Source: Tenacibaculum sp. MAR_2010_89 (lineage in GTDB: Bacteria > Bacteroidota > Bacteroidia > Flavobacteriales > Flavobacteriaceae). Taken from it: 64,000 nt of DNA. This document shows positions 33,334-42,500 of this stretch, piece by piece. The translations under genes were made by a program, and so were the position numbers. The notes under the pieces are model-generated. The model did no database searches. It was not told where the DNA came from and worked only from the letters and a program-made list of their open reading frames with translations. The stretch is from assembly GCF_900105985.1 (NCBI RefSeq), contig NZ_FNUB01000005.1, positions 1,426,001 through 1,490,000 of the forward strand, in the 5' to 3' direction. Position 1 is the first letter of the stretch; every line of letters begins with the position of its first letter.

Positions 33334-34344
33334 TTAGATTTTTGCACTTTTAACAGTTTTAATAATTCTTCCAGCAATTTTATAAGGATCACCATTAGAA
33401 GCAGGTCTTCTGTCTTCTAACCATCCTTTCCATCCTTTTTCAACAGTAATAATAGGAATACGGATAGAAGCTCCACGATCAGATACACCGTAGCTAAAGT
33501 CAGATACGTGAGCAGTTTCATGTAAACCAGTTAAACGCTCATCATTATTAGCACCATATACATCAATGTGCTCTTCAGTAACAGGCCTGAATGCTTCACA
33601 AATAGCTTCGTAAGTTTCTTTAGAACCACAAGTTCTTAATGTAGTGTTTGAAAAGTTAGCATGCATACCAGAACCATTCCAATCACCTTTTACTGGTTTA
33701 GGGTGGTATTCAATGTAATAACCATATTTTTCAGTTAATCTATCTAATAAATATCTAGCTACCCAAATTTCATCACCAGCTTTTTTTGCACCTTTAGCAA
33801 ATAATTGGAATTCCCATTGTCCAGGAGCTACCTCTTGATTAATTCCTTCAAAGTTTAATCCAGCGTCAATACATAAATCAGCATGTTCTTCAACAACATC
33901 TCTACCCCAAGTGTATCTTCCTCCTACAGAACAATAGTATTTTCCTTGAGGACCAGGGAAACCTCCACGTGGGAAACCTAAAGGTAAATCTGTTTTAGAA
34001 TCCATTAAAAAGTACTCTTGTTCAAATCCGAACCAAAAATCAGAGTCGTCATCATCAATCGTAGCACGTGCATTAGATTCGTGTGGAGTACCATCAGCAT
34101 TTAAAACTTCAGCCATAACTAAGAAACCGTTTCTTCTAACAGGATCTGGGTAAATTGCTACAGGCTTTAATAAGCAGTCAGAAGCTCCACCAGACGCTTG
34201 TTCTGTTGAACTTCCATCAAAAGACCATACTGGACAGTCTTCTAATTTACCACTAAAATTATCTTCAACCTTAGTTTTGCTTCGCATATTTTGGGTTGGC
34301 TTATGACCATCTAACCATATATACTCTAATTTAGATTTACTCAT
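33334..34344 (-). CDS. Glutamine synthetase type II-like
   Basis: ATP-dependent synthesis of glutamine from glutamate and ammonia. The 336-aa size and motifs WSFDGSSTEQA, GFEQEYFLMD, GQWEFQLFAKG, GDWNGSGMHANFS and DRGASIRIP match the short decameric GSII (eukaryote-like) family rather than the 470-aa GSI. No GSI adenylylation tyrosine region is present. It is divergent from a GSIII gene, and the shared 190-bp gap contains two dyad operators, so the two enzymes are probably co-regulated. Confidence 0.93.
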   Translation of the reverse strand: MSKSKLEYIWLDGHKPTQNMRSKTKVEDNFSGKLEDCPVWSFDGSSTEQASGGASDCLLKPVAIYPDPVRRNGFLVMAEVLNADGTPHESNARATIDDDDSDFWFGFEQEYFLMDSKTDLPLGFPRGGFPGPQGKYYCSVGGRYTWGRDVVEEHADLCIDAGLNFEGINQEVAPGQWEFQLFAKGAKKAGDEIWVARYLLDRLTEKYGYYIEYHPKPVKGDWNGSGMHANFSNTTLRTCGSKETYEAICEAFRPVTEEHIDVYGANNDERLTGLHETAHVSDFSYGVSDRGASIRIPIITVEKGWKGWLEDRRPASNGDPYKIAGRIIKTVKSAKI

Positions 34345-34408
34345 GATTTTTAATTTTGATATTACTGTTGTATTGTTTTACGATGCAAAAATGAATATTT
34401 TTTTAATT

Positions 34409-34480
34409 ACCCCCAAATTTTACAGGGGTAAATTTTAAAAATTAACTATAATTTAATTTTACCCCTATTTTTTTAGGGGT
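34409..34480. promoter_or_regulatory. Two acccc/ggggt dyads in the divergent glutamine synthetase promoter
   Basis: Dyad 1 at 34409-34429: acccc, 11 bp, ggggt. Dyad 2 at 34461-34480: acccct, 8 bp, aggggt. Their centres are about 51 bp apart, close to five helical turns. G/C runs like this are rare in the surrounding AT-rich DNA. Operator function is inference. Confidence 0.6.
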
Positions 34481-34533
34481 TTGTTTGTTTTTAAATTAGT
34501 ATTTTTGAAAAGTATTAAAAAAGGATAATATAT

Positions 34534-36717
34534 ATGTCGGCTATTCGGTTTAATGCGTTAAAGGAAACGCTTAATAGAGGTTCAGTTATTGTTAAGGAAA
34601 AAAGTAAACGTTCTGAGCTATTTGGTAAGAATGTGTTTAATGAGCAAGCAATGCGTCAATATATGACGAAAGAAGCTTATCAAAGTGTAATGGATGCAAT
34701 TGAGTACGGAACTAAAATAGATAGAAAAAAGGCAGATCAAATTGCAGTTAGCATGAAAGATTGGGCGCTTTCTAAAGGTGCTACTCATTATACACATTGG
34801 TTTCAACCTTTAACAGGAGCAACAGCTGAAAAACATGATGCTTTTTTTGAAACAATAGAAGGAGGAGGAGCTATGGAACGTTTTGATGGAGGTCAACTAG
34901 TACAACAAGAGCCAGATGCATCATCGTTTCCTAATGGAGGAATTAGAAATACTTTTGAAGCTAGAGGGTATACAGCTTGGGATCCAACATCTCCAGCTTT
35001 TATTTACGGAACAACATTATGTATTCCAACAGTATTTGTAGCTTATACAGGTGAGGCTTTAGATAATAAAGCTCCTTTATTAAGAGCGTTACAAGCTGTT
35101 GACGAATCTGCAACTGCAGTTTGTAAATTTTTTGATAAAAATGTAACTAAGGTAAATGCAACATTAGGTTGGGAACAAGAATATTTTTTAATAGATAAAG
35201 CTTTAGCAGCATCTAGGCCTGATATAATGATGACTGGGAGAACTTTGTTAGGGCACTCTTCAGCAAAAGGGCAACAATTAGATGATCATTATTTTGGATC
35301 GATCCCTAGTAGAGTAATGAATTTTATGCGTGACTTGGAACAAGAATCTATGTTACTTGGTGTTCCTGTTAAAACAAGACATAATGAAGTTGCTCCTAAT
35401 CAGTTTGAGTTAGCACCTATTTTTGAAGAAGCAAATTTAGCGGTAGATCATAATTCATTATTAATGGATGTGATGGAAAAAGTATCTCACCGACATCATT
35501 TTAAAGTGTTGTTTCATGAAAAGCCATTTGCAGGTATTAATGGATCTGGAAAACATAATAACTGGAGCTTGTCTACCAATACAGGTGTAAATCTTTTAAG
35601 TCCTGGGAAAACTCCCATGAAAAATCTACAATTCTTAACTTTCTTTGTAAATACGATAAAAGCAGTTCATGATTATGAAGATTTAATAAGAGCTTCTATT
35701 GCAAGTGCAAGTAACGATCACCGTTTAGGTGCAAATGAAGCACCGCCAGCTATTATCTCTGTATTTATTGGTTCTCAGTTGTCAGAAGTCTTAGATGAGT
35801 TAGAGAATGTAACGAAAGGGAAATTATCACCTCAAGAAAAAACAGATTTAAAATTGAATATAGTAGGTAAAATACCTGAAATATTATTAGATAATACTGA
35901 TAGAAATAGAACATCACCATTTGCTTTTACTGGAAATAAATTTGAGTTAAGAGCTGTAGGGTCGTGGTCAAATTGTGCAGGACCAATGACAGTTTTGAAT
36001 ACGATTATAGCAAAGCAGCTTAAAGATTTTAAAACTGAAGTAGATAGTTTGGTAGATGCTAAAAAATTAAAGAAAGATGAAGCTGTGTTTAATGTGTTAC
36101 GAGAATATATAAAGGCATCAAAAAAAATACGTTTTGAAGGTGATGGGTATGGTGACGCTTGGGAAAAAGAAGCAAAGAAACGAGGATTGAGTAACAACAA
36201 AACAACACCAGAAGCTTTAAAAGCAAAGATTTCAAAAAAAGCAATTGCTCTTTTTGAAGAAATGAGAGTAATGAATAAAGTAGAGGTTGAAGCACGACAT
36301 GAAATTGAACTTGAAGAATATGTAAAGCGAATACAAATAGAAAGTAGAGTTTTAGCTGACGTAGCAAGAAACCATGTAATACCTACGGCAATTCAATATC
36401 AAAATACATTGATAGAGAATGTAAAAGGGTTGAAAGAAATATTTGGAGAAAGTTTCGAGAAATATGCAAAAGAACAAATAGAATTAATAAAAAAAATATC
36501 AAACCATATTGCTGAAATTAATTCTAAAATAGAAAAAATGACTGATGAAAGAAAAGAAGTAAATAAATTAAAAGGGCAAAAGAATGCTGATGCTTACTGT
36601 AATAAAATCAAACCATATTTCGAAGAAATCAGGTATCATGCAGATAAATTAGAATTATTAGTAGATGATAATTTATGGCCACTAACTAAATATAGAGAAT
36701 TATTGTTTACAAGATAA
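34534..36717 (+). CDS. glnN: Glutamine synthetase type III
   Basis: Large dodecameric glutamine synthetase of 727 aa, the size of GSIII. Characteristic segments are WFQPLTGATAEKHD, GWEQEYFLID, RHNEVAPNQFELAPIFEE, INGSGKHNNWS and RTSPFAFTGNKFELRAVGS. The C-terminal helical extension (residues about 560-727) is specific to this type. It is transcribed divergently from the GSII gene. Its stop overlaps the start of a GNAT gene (TAATG at 36715-36719). Confidence 0.95.
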   Translation: MSAIRFNALKETLNRGSVIVKEKSKRSELFGKNVFNEQAMRQYMTKEAYQSVMDAIEYGTKIDRKKADQIAVSMKDWALSKGATHYTHWFQPLTGATAEKHDAFFETIEGGGAMERFDGGQLVQQEPDASSFPNGGIRNTFEARGYTAWDPTSPAFIYGTTLCIPTVFVAYTGEALDNKAPLLRALQAVDESATAVCKFFDKNVTKVNATLGWEQEYFLIDKALAASRPDIMMTGRTLLGHSSAKGQQLDDHYFGSIPSRVMNFMRDLEQESMLLGVPVKTRHNEVAPNQFELAPIFEEANLAVDHNSLLMDVMEKVSHRHHFKVLFHEKPFAGINGSGKHNNWSLSTNTGVNLLSPGKTPMKNLQFLTFFVNTIKAVHDYEDLIRASIASASNDHRLGANEAPPAIISVFIGSQLSEVLDELENVTKGKLSPQEKTDLKLNIVGKIPEILLDNTDRNRTSPFAFTGNKFELRAVGSWSNCAGPMTVLNTIIAKQLKDFKTEVDSLVDAKKLKKDEAVFNVLREYIKASKKIRFEGDGYGDAWEKEAKKRGLSNNKTTPEALKAKISKKAIALFEEMRVMNKVEVEARHEIELEEYVKRIQIESRVLADVARNHVIPTAIQYQNTLIENVKGLKEIFGESFEKYAKEQIELIKKISNHIAEINSKIEKMTDERKEVNKLKGQKNADAYCNKIKPYFEEIRYHADKLELLVDDNLWPLTKYRELLFTR

Positions 36718-37178
36718 TGAACAGCCTAATAGTATATAAAAGAACCAATTCTGATAACAACCATTTTCTTTATTTAGTAAAGGAATTGGATGATTATTTA
36801 ACTGGAATTAATGGAGAAGATGATTCTTTTTTTAGGCAATTTAATAGTATGAATAAATTACAAAATGTAATTGTTGCTTATCATAATGAAATGCCTATTG
36901 CTTGTGGAGCATTCAAAATGCATAATAAAACTACAATTGAGGTTAAACGAATGTATGTTAAAAATGAATGTAGAGGTAAGGGGATTGCAACTGGCATTTT
37001 AAATGAATTAGAAACTTGGGGAAAAGAGTTGGGATATAAAGCTGCAATTTTAGAAACTAGTAACGTTATGAATGATGCATTAACTCTATATAAAAAAAAT
37101 GGATATATAGTAGTGCCTAATTATGGTCAATATAAAGATGTTGAAAGTAGTGTATGTTTTGAAAAAGAGCTGAGCTAA
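36717..37178 (+). CDS. GNAT-family N-acetyltransferase
   Basis: A 153-aa acetyl-CoA-dependent acyltransferase. The acetyl-CoA loop is seen as VKNECRGKGIATGILNELE (R/Q-x-x-G-x-G/A), preceded by the strand TTIEVKRMYV and followed by the C-terminal LYKKNGYIVVPNYGQY. The substrate is unknown. Its start codon overlaps the GSIII stop, so the two are translationally coupled. That coupling is unusual enough to suggest a link to nitrogen or amino-acid metabolism, but this is inference. Confidence 0.88.
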   Translation: MNSLIVYKRTNSDNNHFLYLVKELDDYLTGINGEDDSFFRQFNSMNKLQNVIVAYHNEMPIACGAFKMHNKTTIEVKRMYVKNECRGKGIATGILNELETWGKELGYKAAILETSNVMNDALTLYKKNGYIVVPNYGQYKDVESSVCFEKELS

Positions 37179-37191
37179 AAATTATAGACTA

Positions 37192-37692
37192 ATGAGCAAT
37201 GCTGTTTATGTTACAATTTTTTTAAAAGAACATTGGAAGAAAGTATCGGATATTTATAAAGAAGGAATTGAAACTAAAAATGCTACTTTTAGAACTAAAG
37301 TTCCTGATTGGGAAGAGTGGAATGATCTGCATTATGAGCATTCCCGATTTGTAGCTGTAGAAAATAAAAGAATTATTGGTTGGTGTGCTATAGCTCCAGT
37401 TTCTAATAGGTATGAATATAGAGGTGTTGCTGAGGTTAGTGTTTATGTTAAATTGGATGCAGTTGGTAAAAAAGTTGGAAGTTTATTAATGAATGCTTTG
37501 ATAAAATCAGCAAATAAAGAAGGTATTTGGACTTTGTATTCTAGTTTATTTCCTGAAAATATAGCTAGTATAAAACTACATGAGAAAAATGATTTTAGAT
37601 TAATTGGTTTTCGTGAGAAAATTGCTCAATTAGATGGTGTCTGGAGAGATACTGTTTTGTATGAACGAAGAAAAAAAAGTAAGGAAAACTAA
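37192..37692 (+). CDS. GNAT acetyltransferase, phosphinothricin acetyltransferase-like
   Basis: A 166-aa GNAT resembling the PAT/YwnH group: IYKEGIETKNATFRTKVPDWEEW, SRFVAVENKRIIGWCAIAPVS, VSVYVKLDAVGKKVGSLLM, LFPENIASIKLHEKNDFRLIG and DGVWRDTVLYER. Family members acetylate methionine sulfoximine or phosphinothricin, which are glutamine synthetase inhibitors. The position two genes after GSIII is therefore suggestive. The actual substrate is not shown by sequence. A weak hairpin aaaaggt...acctttt follows the stop (37693-37720). Confidence 0.87.
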   Translation: MSNAVYVTIFLKEHWKKVSDIYKEGIETKNATFRTKVPDWEEWNDLHYEHSRFVAVENKRIIGWCAIAPVSNRYEYRGVAEVSVYVKLDAVGKKVGSLLMNALIKSANKEGIWTLYSSLFPENIASIKLHEKNDFRLIGFREKIAQLDGVWRDTVLYERRKKSKEN

Positions 37693-37815
37693 AAAAGGTC
37701 CCCTACTACAAGAACCTTTTAGTAATTTATATCATAATAAAACCTACTACACTTTTTATTATAACAATAATTAAAGCTAAGTTAGTAAATATCAGTGTTA
37801 TAAAAAATAGGGAAA

Positions 37816-37959
37816 AGCCCTGAATATAATTTAGGGATAACCATTAGGTGAATACTCAATTACCCTGAGTTGATATATCTAAAATGTTTTTTTAGTCCTT
37901 TAAGTATGGGCTGGGTAAAAAAAGAAAAGAAGTAGTCCCCCAGGAATTCTTCTTTTCTT
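37816..37959 (+). ncRNA. Candidate structured RNA upstream of purM
   Basis: In the 529-bp gene-free gap 37693-38221. agccc (37816-37820) pairs with gggct (37908-37912), closing a rod of about 97 nt. Inside it agggataa (37833-37840) faces ttaccct (37860-37866), and atata faces tatat. After it comes a perfect 11-bp hairpin, aagaaaagaag (37922-37932) with cttcttttctt (37949-37959). An irregular rod of this size recalls 6S-like RNAs of flavobacteria, but I cannot confirm a family match. Confidence 0.4.
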
Positions 37960-38163
37960 AAATGCTAAATATCTATTTATAATTTAAATTACATTATAAA
38001 TATAGTTTAATAAGCAAGTTTAATTTTAAGAATTAGTTGAAATGTAAGTTTTTGTAGGTGAGTGGCGATTTTAACTTTTATAATTTGTTATTAAATGAAA
38101 AACTTATTTCTTTTTTAAACTATGCATGTTGTTTTTTACGATAAATATTAAAATAGTATTTAC

Positions 38164-38195
38164 TTTGATATTTACCTGTTTTTAAAGTAATTTCG
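38164..38195 (+). promoter_or_regulatory. Bacteroidota-type promoter of purM
   Basis: tttg (38164-38167), 20 bp, taatttcg (38188-38195): a near-consensus TTTG-N20-TAnnTTTG element 26 bp before the ATG at 38222. Confidence 0.65.
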
Positions 38196-38221
38196 CACCC
38201 ACAACACAACAATATATTACC

Positions 38222-39400
38222 ATGAGTCAAGAAGTTTCTAAAAGATACGCACAGCGAGGAGTTTCAGCGTCTAAAGAAGATGTTCATAATGCTATTAAAA
38301 ATATAGACAAAGGATTATTTCCAAAGGCGTTTTGTAAAATAGTGCCAGATTATTTAACGAATGATGATGACTATTGTTTAATAATGCATGCTGATGGCGC
38401 AGGAACTAAAAGTTCATTAGCCTATATGTATTGGAAAGAAACTGGTGATATTTCTGTATGGAAAGGAATTGCTCAAGATGCACTTATTATGAATATTGAT
38501 GATTTGTTATGCATTGGTGCTACTGATAATATAATGTTGTCTTCAACCATCGGACGTAATAAAAACTTAATTCCAGGCGAGGTAATTTCTGCAATTATAA
38601 ATGGTACAGAAGAATTAATTTCTGAATTAAAAAAGTTTGGTGTAACAATACATTCTACTGGAGGGGAAACCGCTGATGTAGGTGATTTAGTACGTACTAT
38701 TATTGTTGATTCTACTGTAACAGCTCGTATGAAAAGAGAAGATGTTATTGATAATGCTAATATTAAAGCTGGAGACGTAATAGTTGGTTTAGAGTCTTTT
38801 GGACAAGCAACTTATGAAAAAGAGTATAATGGAGGTATGGGAAGTAATGGTTTAACTTCTGCTCGTCATGATGTTTTTCATAAATATTTAGCAGAAAAAT
38901 TCCCTGAAAGTTTTGATGCTTCAGTTCCTGCTGATTTAGTGTATTCTGGAAATACTAAACTAACTGATAAAGTTGAGAATTCTCCAATTGATGCAGGTAA
39001 ATTAGTACTATCTCCAACTAGAACTTATGCTCCAATCATTAAAGAAATAGTTTCAAAATACAAATCAGATACTGTTCATGGAATGGTTCATTGTTCAGGA
39101 GGAGCACAGACAAAAATTTTACATTTTGTAGATAAAAATCATATTGTAAAAGACAATATGTTTCCAATACCACCATTATTTAAACTAATACAAGAACAAT
39201 CTAAAACTGATTGGAAAGAAATGTATCAAGTATTTAATTGTGGACACAGAATGGAGTTATATGTATCTCCTGAAATAGCAGAAGATATTATAGCTATTTC
39301 TAAATCGTTTAATGTAAATGCGCAAATTATAGGTAGAGTAGAGGCCTCTGAAACCAAAAAATTAACTATTAAAAGTGAGTATGGTACTTTTGAGTACTAG
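38222..39400 (+). CDS. purM: Phosphoribosylformylglycinamidine cyclo-ligase (AIR synthase), long Bacteroidota form
   Basis: Expected to close the imidazole ring of AIR from FGAM with ATP in de novo purine synthesis. The 392-aa protein has PurM-superfamily features: LIMHADGAGTKSSLAYMYW, the metal-binding DALIMNIDDLLCIGA, STGGETADVGDLVRTI and the C-terminal GMVHCSGGAQTKI. Length and the N-terminal SKRYAQRGVSASKEDV are those of the divergent AIR synthase-related proteins annotated as PurM in Bacteroidota. The gene stands alone with its own promoter and terminator. Confidence 0.9.
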   Translation: MSQEVSKRYAQRGVSASKEDVHNAIKNIDKGLFPKAFCKIVPDYLTNDDDYCLIMHADGAGTKSSLAYMYWKETGDISVWKGIAQDALIMNIDDLLCIGATDNIMLSSTIGRNKNLIPGEVISAIINGTEELISELKKFGVTIHSTGGETADVGDLVRTIIVDSTVTARMKREDVIDNANIKAGDVIVGLESFGQATYEKEYNGGMGSNGLTSARHDVFHKYLAEKFPESFDASVPADLVYSGNTKLTDKVENSPIDAGKLVLSPTRTYAPIIKEIVSKYKSDTVHGMVHCSGGAQTKILHFVDKNHIVKDNMFPIPPLFKLIQEQSKTDWKEMYQVFNCGHRMELYVSPEIAEDIIAISKSFNVNAQIIGRVEASETKKLTIKSEYGTFEY

Positions 39401-39419
39401 TAAAAGTTTATAAATGATT

Positions 39420-39461
39420 AAAAAAGAGCCTTGTAAGAATAATTATATGAGGCTCTTTTTT
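39420..39461 (+). terminator. Intrinsic terminator of purM
   Basis: aaaaaagagcct pairs with aggctctttttt around a 20-nt loop, with a T-run after the stem, 20 bp downstream of the purM stop. Confidence 0.88.
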
Positions 39462-39520
39462 TTATATTTGCATTTAGAATAAAAAAATATAATTGCTAAT
39501 TAAACACACTACATTTTATT

Positions 39521-42500
39521 ATGAAAAAATTATTGTTAAGCATTTTTACAATGCTTTTATGTGTATTGGGGTATGCGCAAGATTTTACGCCAATGAAATC
39601 ACCAGATGTAAAAGCTTTTTTAAACGCAAATTATTTACCTGTAAATGAATCAACAGGTAAAGCATCTATAAATATACCTATCTATAATATTGATCTAGAT
39701 GGTTTAAATATTCCTATTTCTTTATCATATGATACTGGTGGTGTTAAAGTAAATTCTTCATCCTCAAAAGTAGGCTTGAATTGGAATTTAAATGCAGGCG
39801 GTTTTATCTCAAAAGAAATAAAAGGAGTTAGTGATATAGATATATCTTTAAAGCAATCAAGTAGTAGTGGGCCTGGAGACACATATACTAGTTATGGGTA
39901 TTTAAGGCACTTATTAACATGGAATCACCCAGGTACGAATACTAATATTGCCGAACCTTATAGAGATACTCAACCCGACCTGTTTCACGTAATGGCTCCT
40001 GGGTTATTTACAAAGTTCACTCATAAATCAAATGGAGAACCTTTTGAACTTGACAAATCTGAAACAAGAATAGAAAGTCCTTTTAATAATCCATCATACT
40101 TGCATAACATGTATTGGAGGCATCAATTAAAACCAGGGTTTGCTTTTAAAATGACTTCTAATAAAGGATTTGAGTATTCTTTTGATGAAGTAGAGTTAAA
40201 TGCACAAACTCCTAAACTTCATGGTAACGCTCCAATTAGAGGTACTATGTATGCTTATGGCGGTGAAAATGATCCTTTAGCAGAGCAGCCAATAGATATA
40301 TGGTATTATAAAGCTATTCCTAATAATTTGGTTGAACCTCTCTTGTCTCTAAATACAACGGAAAAAGAAATTGAAAATGGATTTTTTAGCTATGGTATAT
40401 ATTATCAGCCTAAAGGATTTATCTCAGATTTATATCCTACGACTCATCTTACTTCTATAAAAAGTCCAATATCTAAAAGAAAAGTAACGTTTCACTATTC
40501 AAATAACTATATTGTAGATAATGACAGAAGAATTGAAAGAAGTTATGAAGGAACAAAAAAGACAGGGCAAGTTAATTATGAACATGATTTTACAAGAGAA
40601 AAAATTCTGAACAAAATAATTTTTCCTCAAGGGCAAATACATTTTTACTACAGCTCAAATCGATTAGATGTAAGAGGAGGGAAGATTTTAAAAAAAATAG
40701 AAATACGAAACAAAAAAGGGGTATTTGTAAAAGGTATCATTTTTGAACAAGATTATTTCAATTCATTAGAAAATTGCAATGAAAACCACTGTAAACGTTT
40801 GCGTTTAAATGCTATTAAGTTTCTTGATAAAGAGAATAATGTACTTCCTGGTTATAGTTTTGAATACAATGCTACAAAGCTTCCTAAACGATTTTCTGTT
40901 GAACAAGATTTTACTGGTTTTTATAATGGTCAAAGTGGGTTTTCAGAAGAATTGTATATTCCTAAAATATATTTTAAAGATAACCAAGGTAAAAATTCTT
41001 ATCTTCCTTTTCCTTCAAGTGGATATAGTTTAATTTCGGGAAATGCTAGTTTATTACCAAATTTAAACTATTCTAAGTCAGCAGTGCTGGAAAAAATAAT
41101 TTACCCTACTGGAGGTTATTCAACTTTTGATTACGAACTCCATTCTTTTAAGTTTTTGAATGAGATAGAAGAAAGTGGAGGGGTAAGAATAAAATCTCAA
41201 TCTATCTTCGACTCAAACAATATTCTTGAGAGAAAAATTTCTTATGATTATATTCTCGAAAATGGTTCTACATCTGGAAGCATTAATAACTTACCTCATT
41301 TTTACCTCTATAATTATTCTCTTACTGGAGGATCAACAAAAATTAAACAAGTCTCCAATACTAAACTTCAATTAACTCAAAATTCGTATGTAAATTATTC
41401 TAGAGTAAAAATATCAGAACAGAATAATGGGTACATAATTAATGAATATTCTAGTTCTAGTAATTACCCTAATGAATACCCTTCTACATATACTTTACCT
41501 AATTCAGTTGTAAATCAACAAAATTTAAATGTATTTAAATCTAAACTCAATACAGGACTTAACCCTGATATTTATAGAAATTATTCTATAAAAAGGGGGC
41601 AACTTTTATCTTCAAGAATATACGACAAACAAAATACAGTATTAAAAAGTATTGTTAATGAATATCAATACAAACCTTATGATTTATTTACAGTAAGTGA
41701 AAATGTAATTTTTGGACATGCCAATTTTAATTTTACTAATGGTAATAATGCAAGATATGCTAAGTTTGATATTAATCTGGCTGCCGAGGCAAATAGTTTA
41801 AAAAAATCAACAACAAAAGAATATACTTCTAATGGAGTTATTTCAAACGAAAAAACATATATATATCATTCAAGTAAAAATTTATTAAAGGAAACTCAAA
41901 GTGAAATTAGCGATGGGAGTGTAATAAAAGAAAAATATTCTTATCCTTTCGATAGTGACGTCTCGTCTATGCCTAATGTTTCAGATCTAGAATCTTTAAA
42001 TATATTACAACCAATAAAAACAACTATTTTAAAAAATAGTTCAGTTATAGGTACGACATTAACAGAATATGAAAATTACGGTAATAATAAAATACTTCCT
42101 AAGAAAACAAAAACATCTAAAGATAATAATTCATTAGAAGTAGAAAATGAATTTCATAAATATGATGAAAGAGGAAATTTGATTGAACTTTCTAAAAAAG
42201 ACGGAACACATATAACTGTTTTATGGGGGCACAATTATCAATCAAAAATAGCAGAGATAATCGGAGCAACATATCAAGAAGTTTTAACAGCTCTTAGTAT
42301 GAGTACTATTGATAATTTACAAAATCTTTCGGATAATGAATTAACAATAGTAATAGATAATCTCCGAAACAACTTACAAGACGCTCAGATTCATAGCTAT
42401 ACAATAACCCCTTTAATTGGAGTTACAAAAATAACCAAACCTAATGGTAATAAAACGTATTACACATATGATTCATTCAATAGATTAGAAACAATAAAAG

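Noticed and set aside
39463..39470. tatatttg as the promoter -7 of the RHS operon
   Set aside because: Matches TAnnTTTG, but no TTTG lies 19-21 bp upstream and it overlaps the T-tail of the purM terminator; left unannotated.
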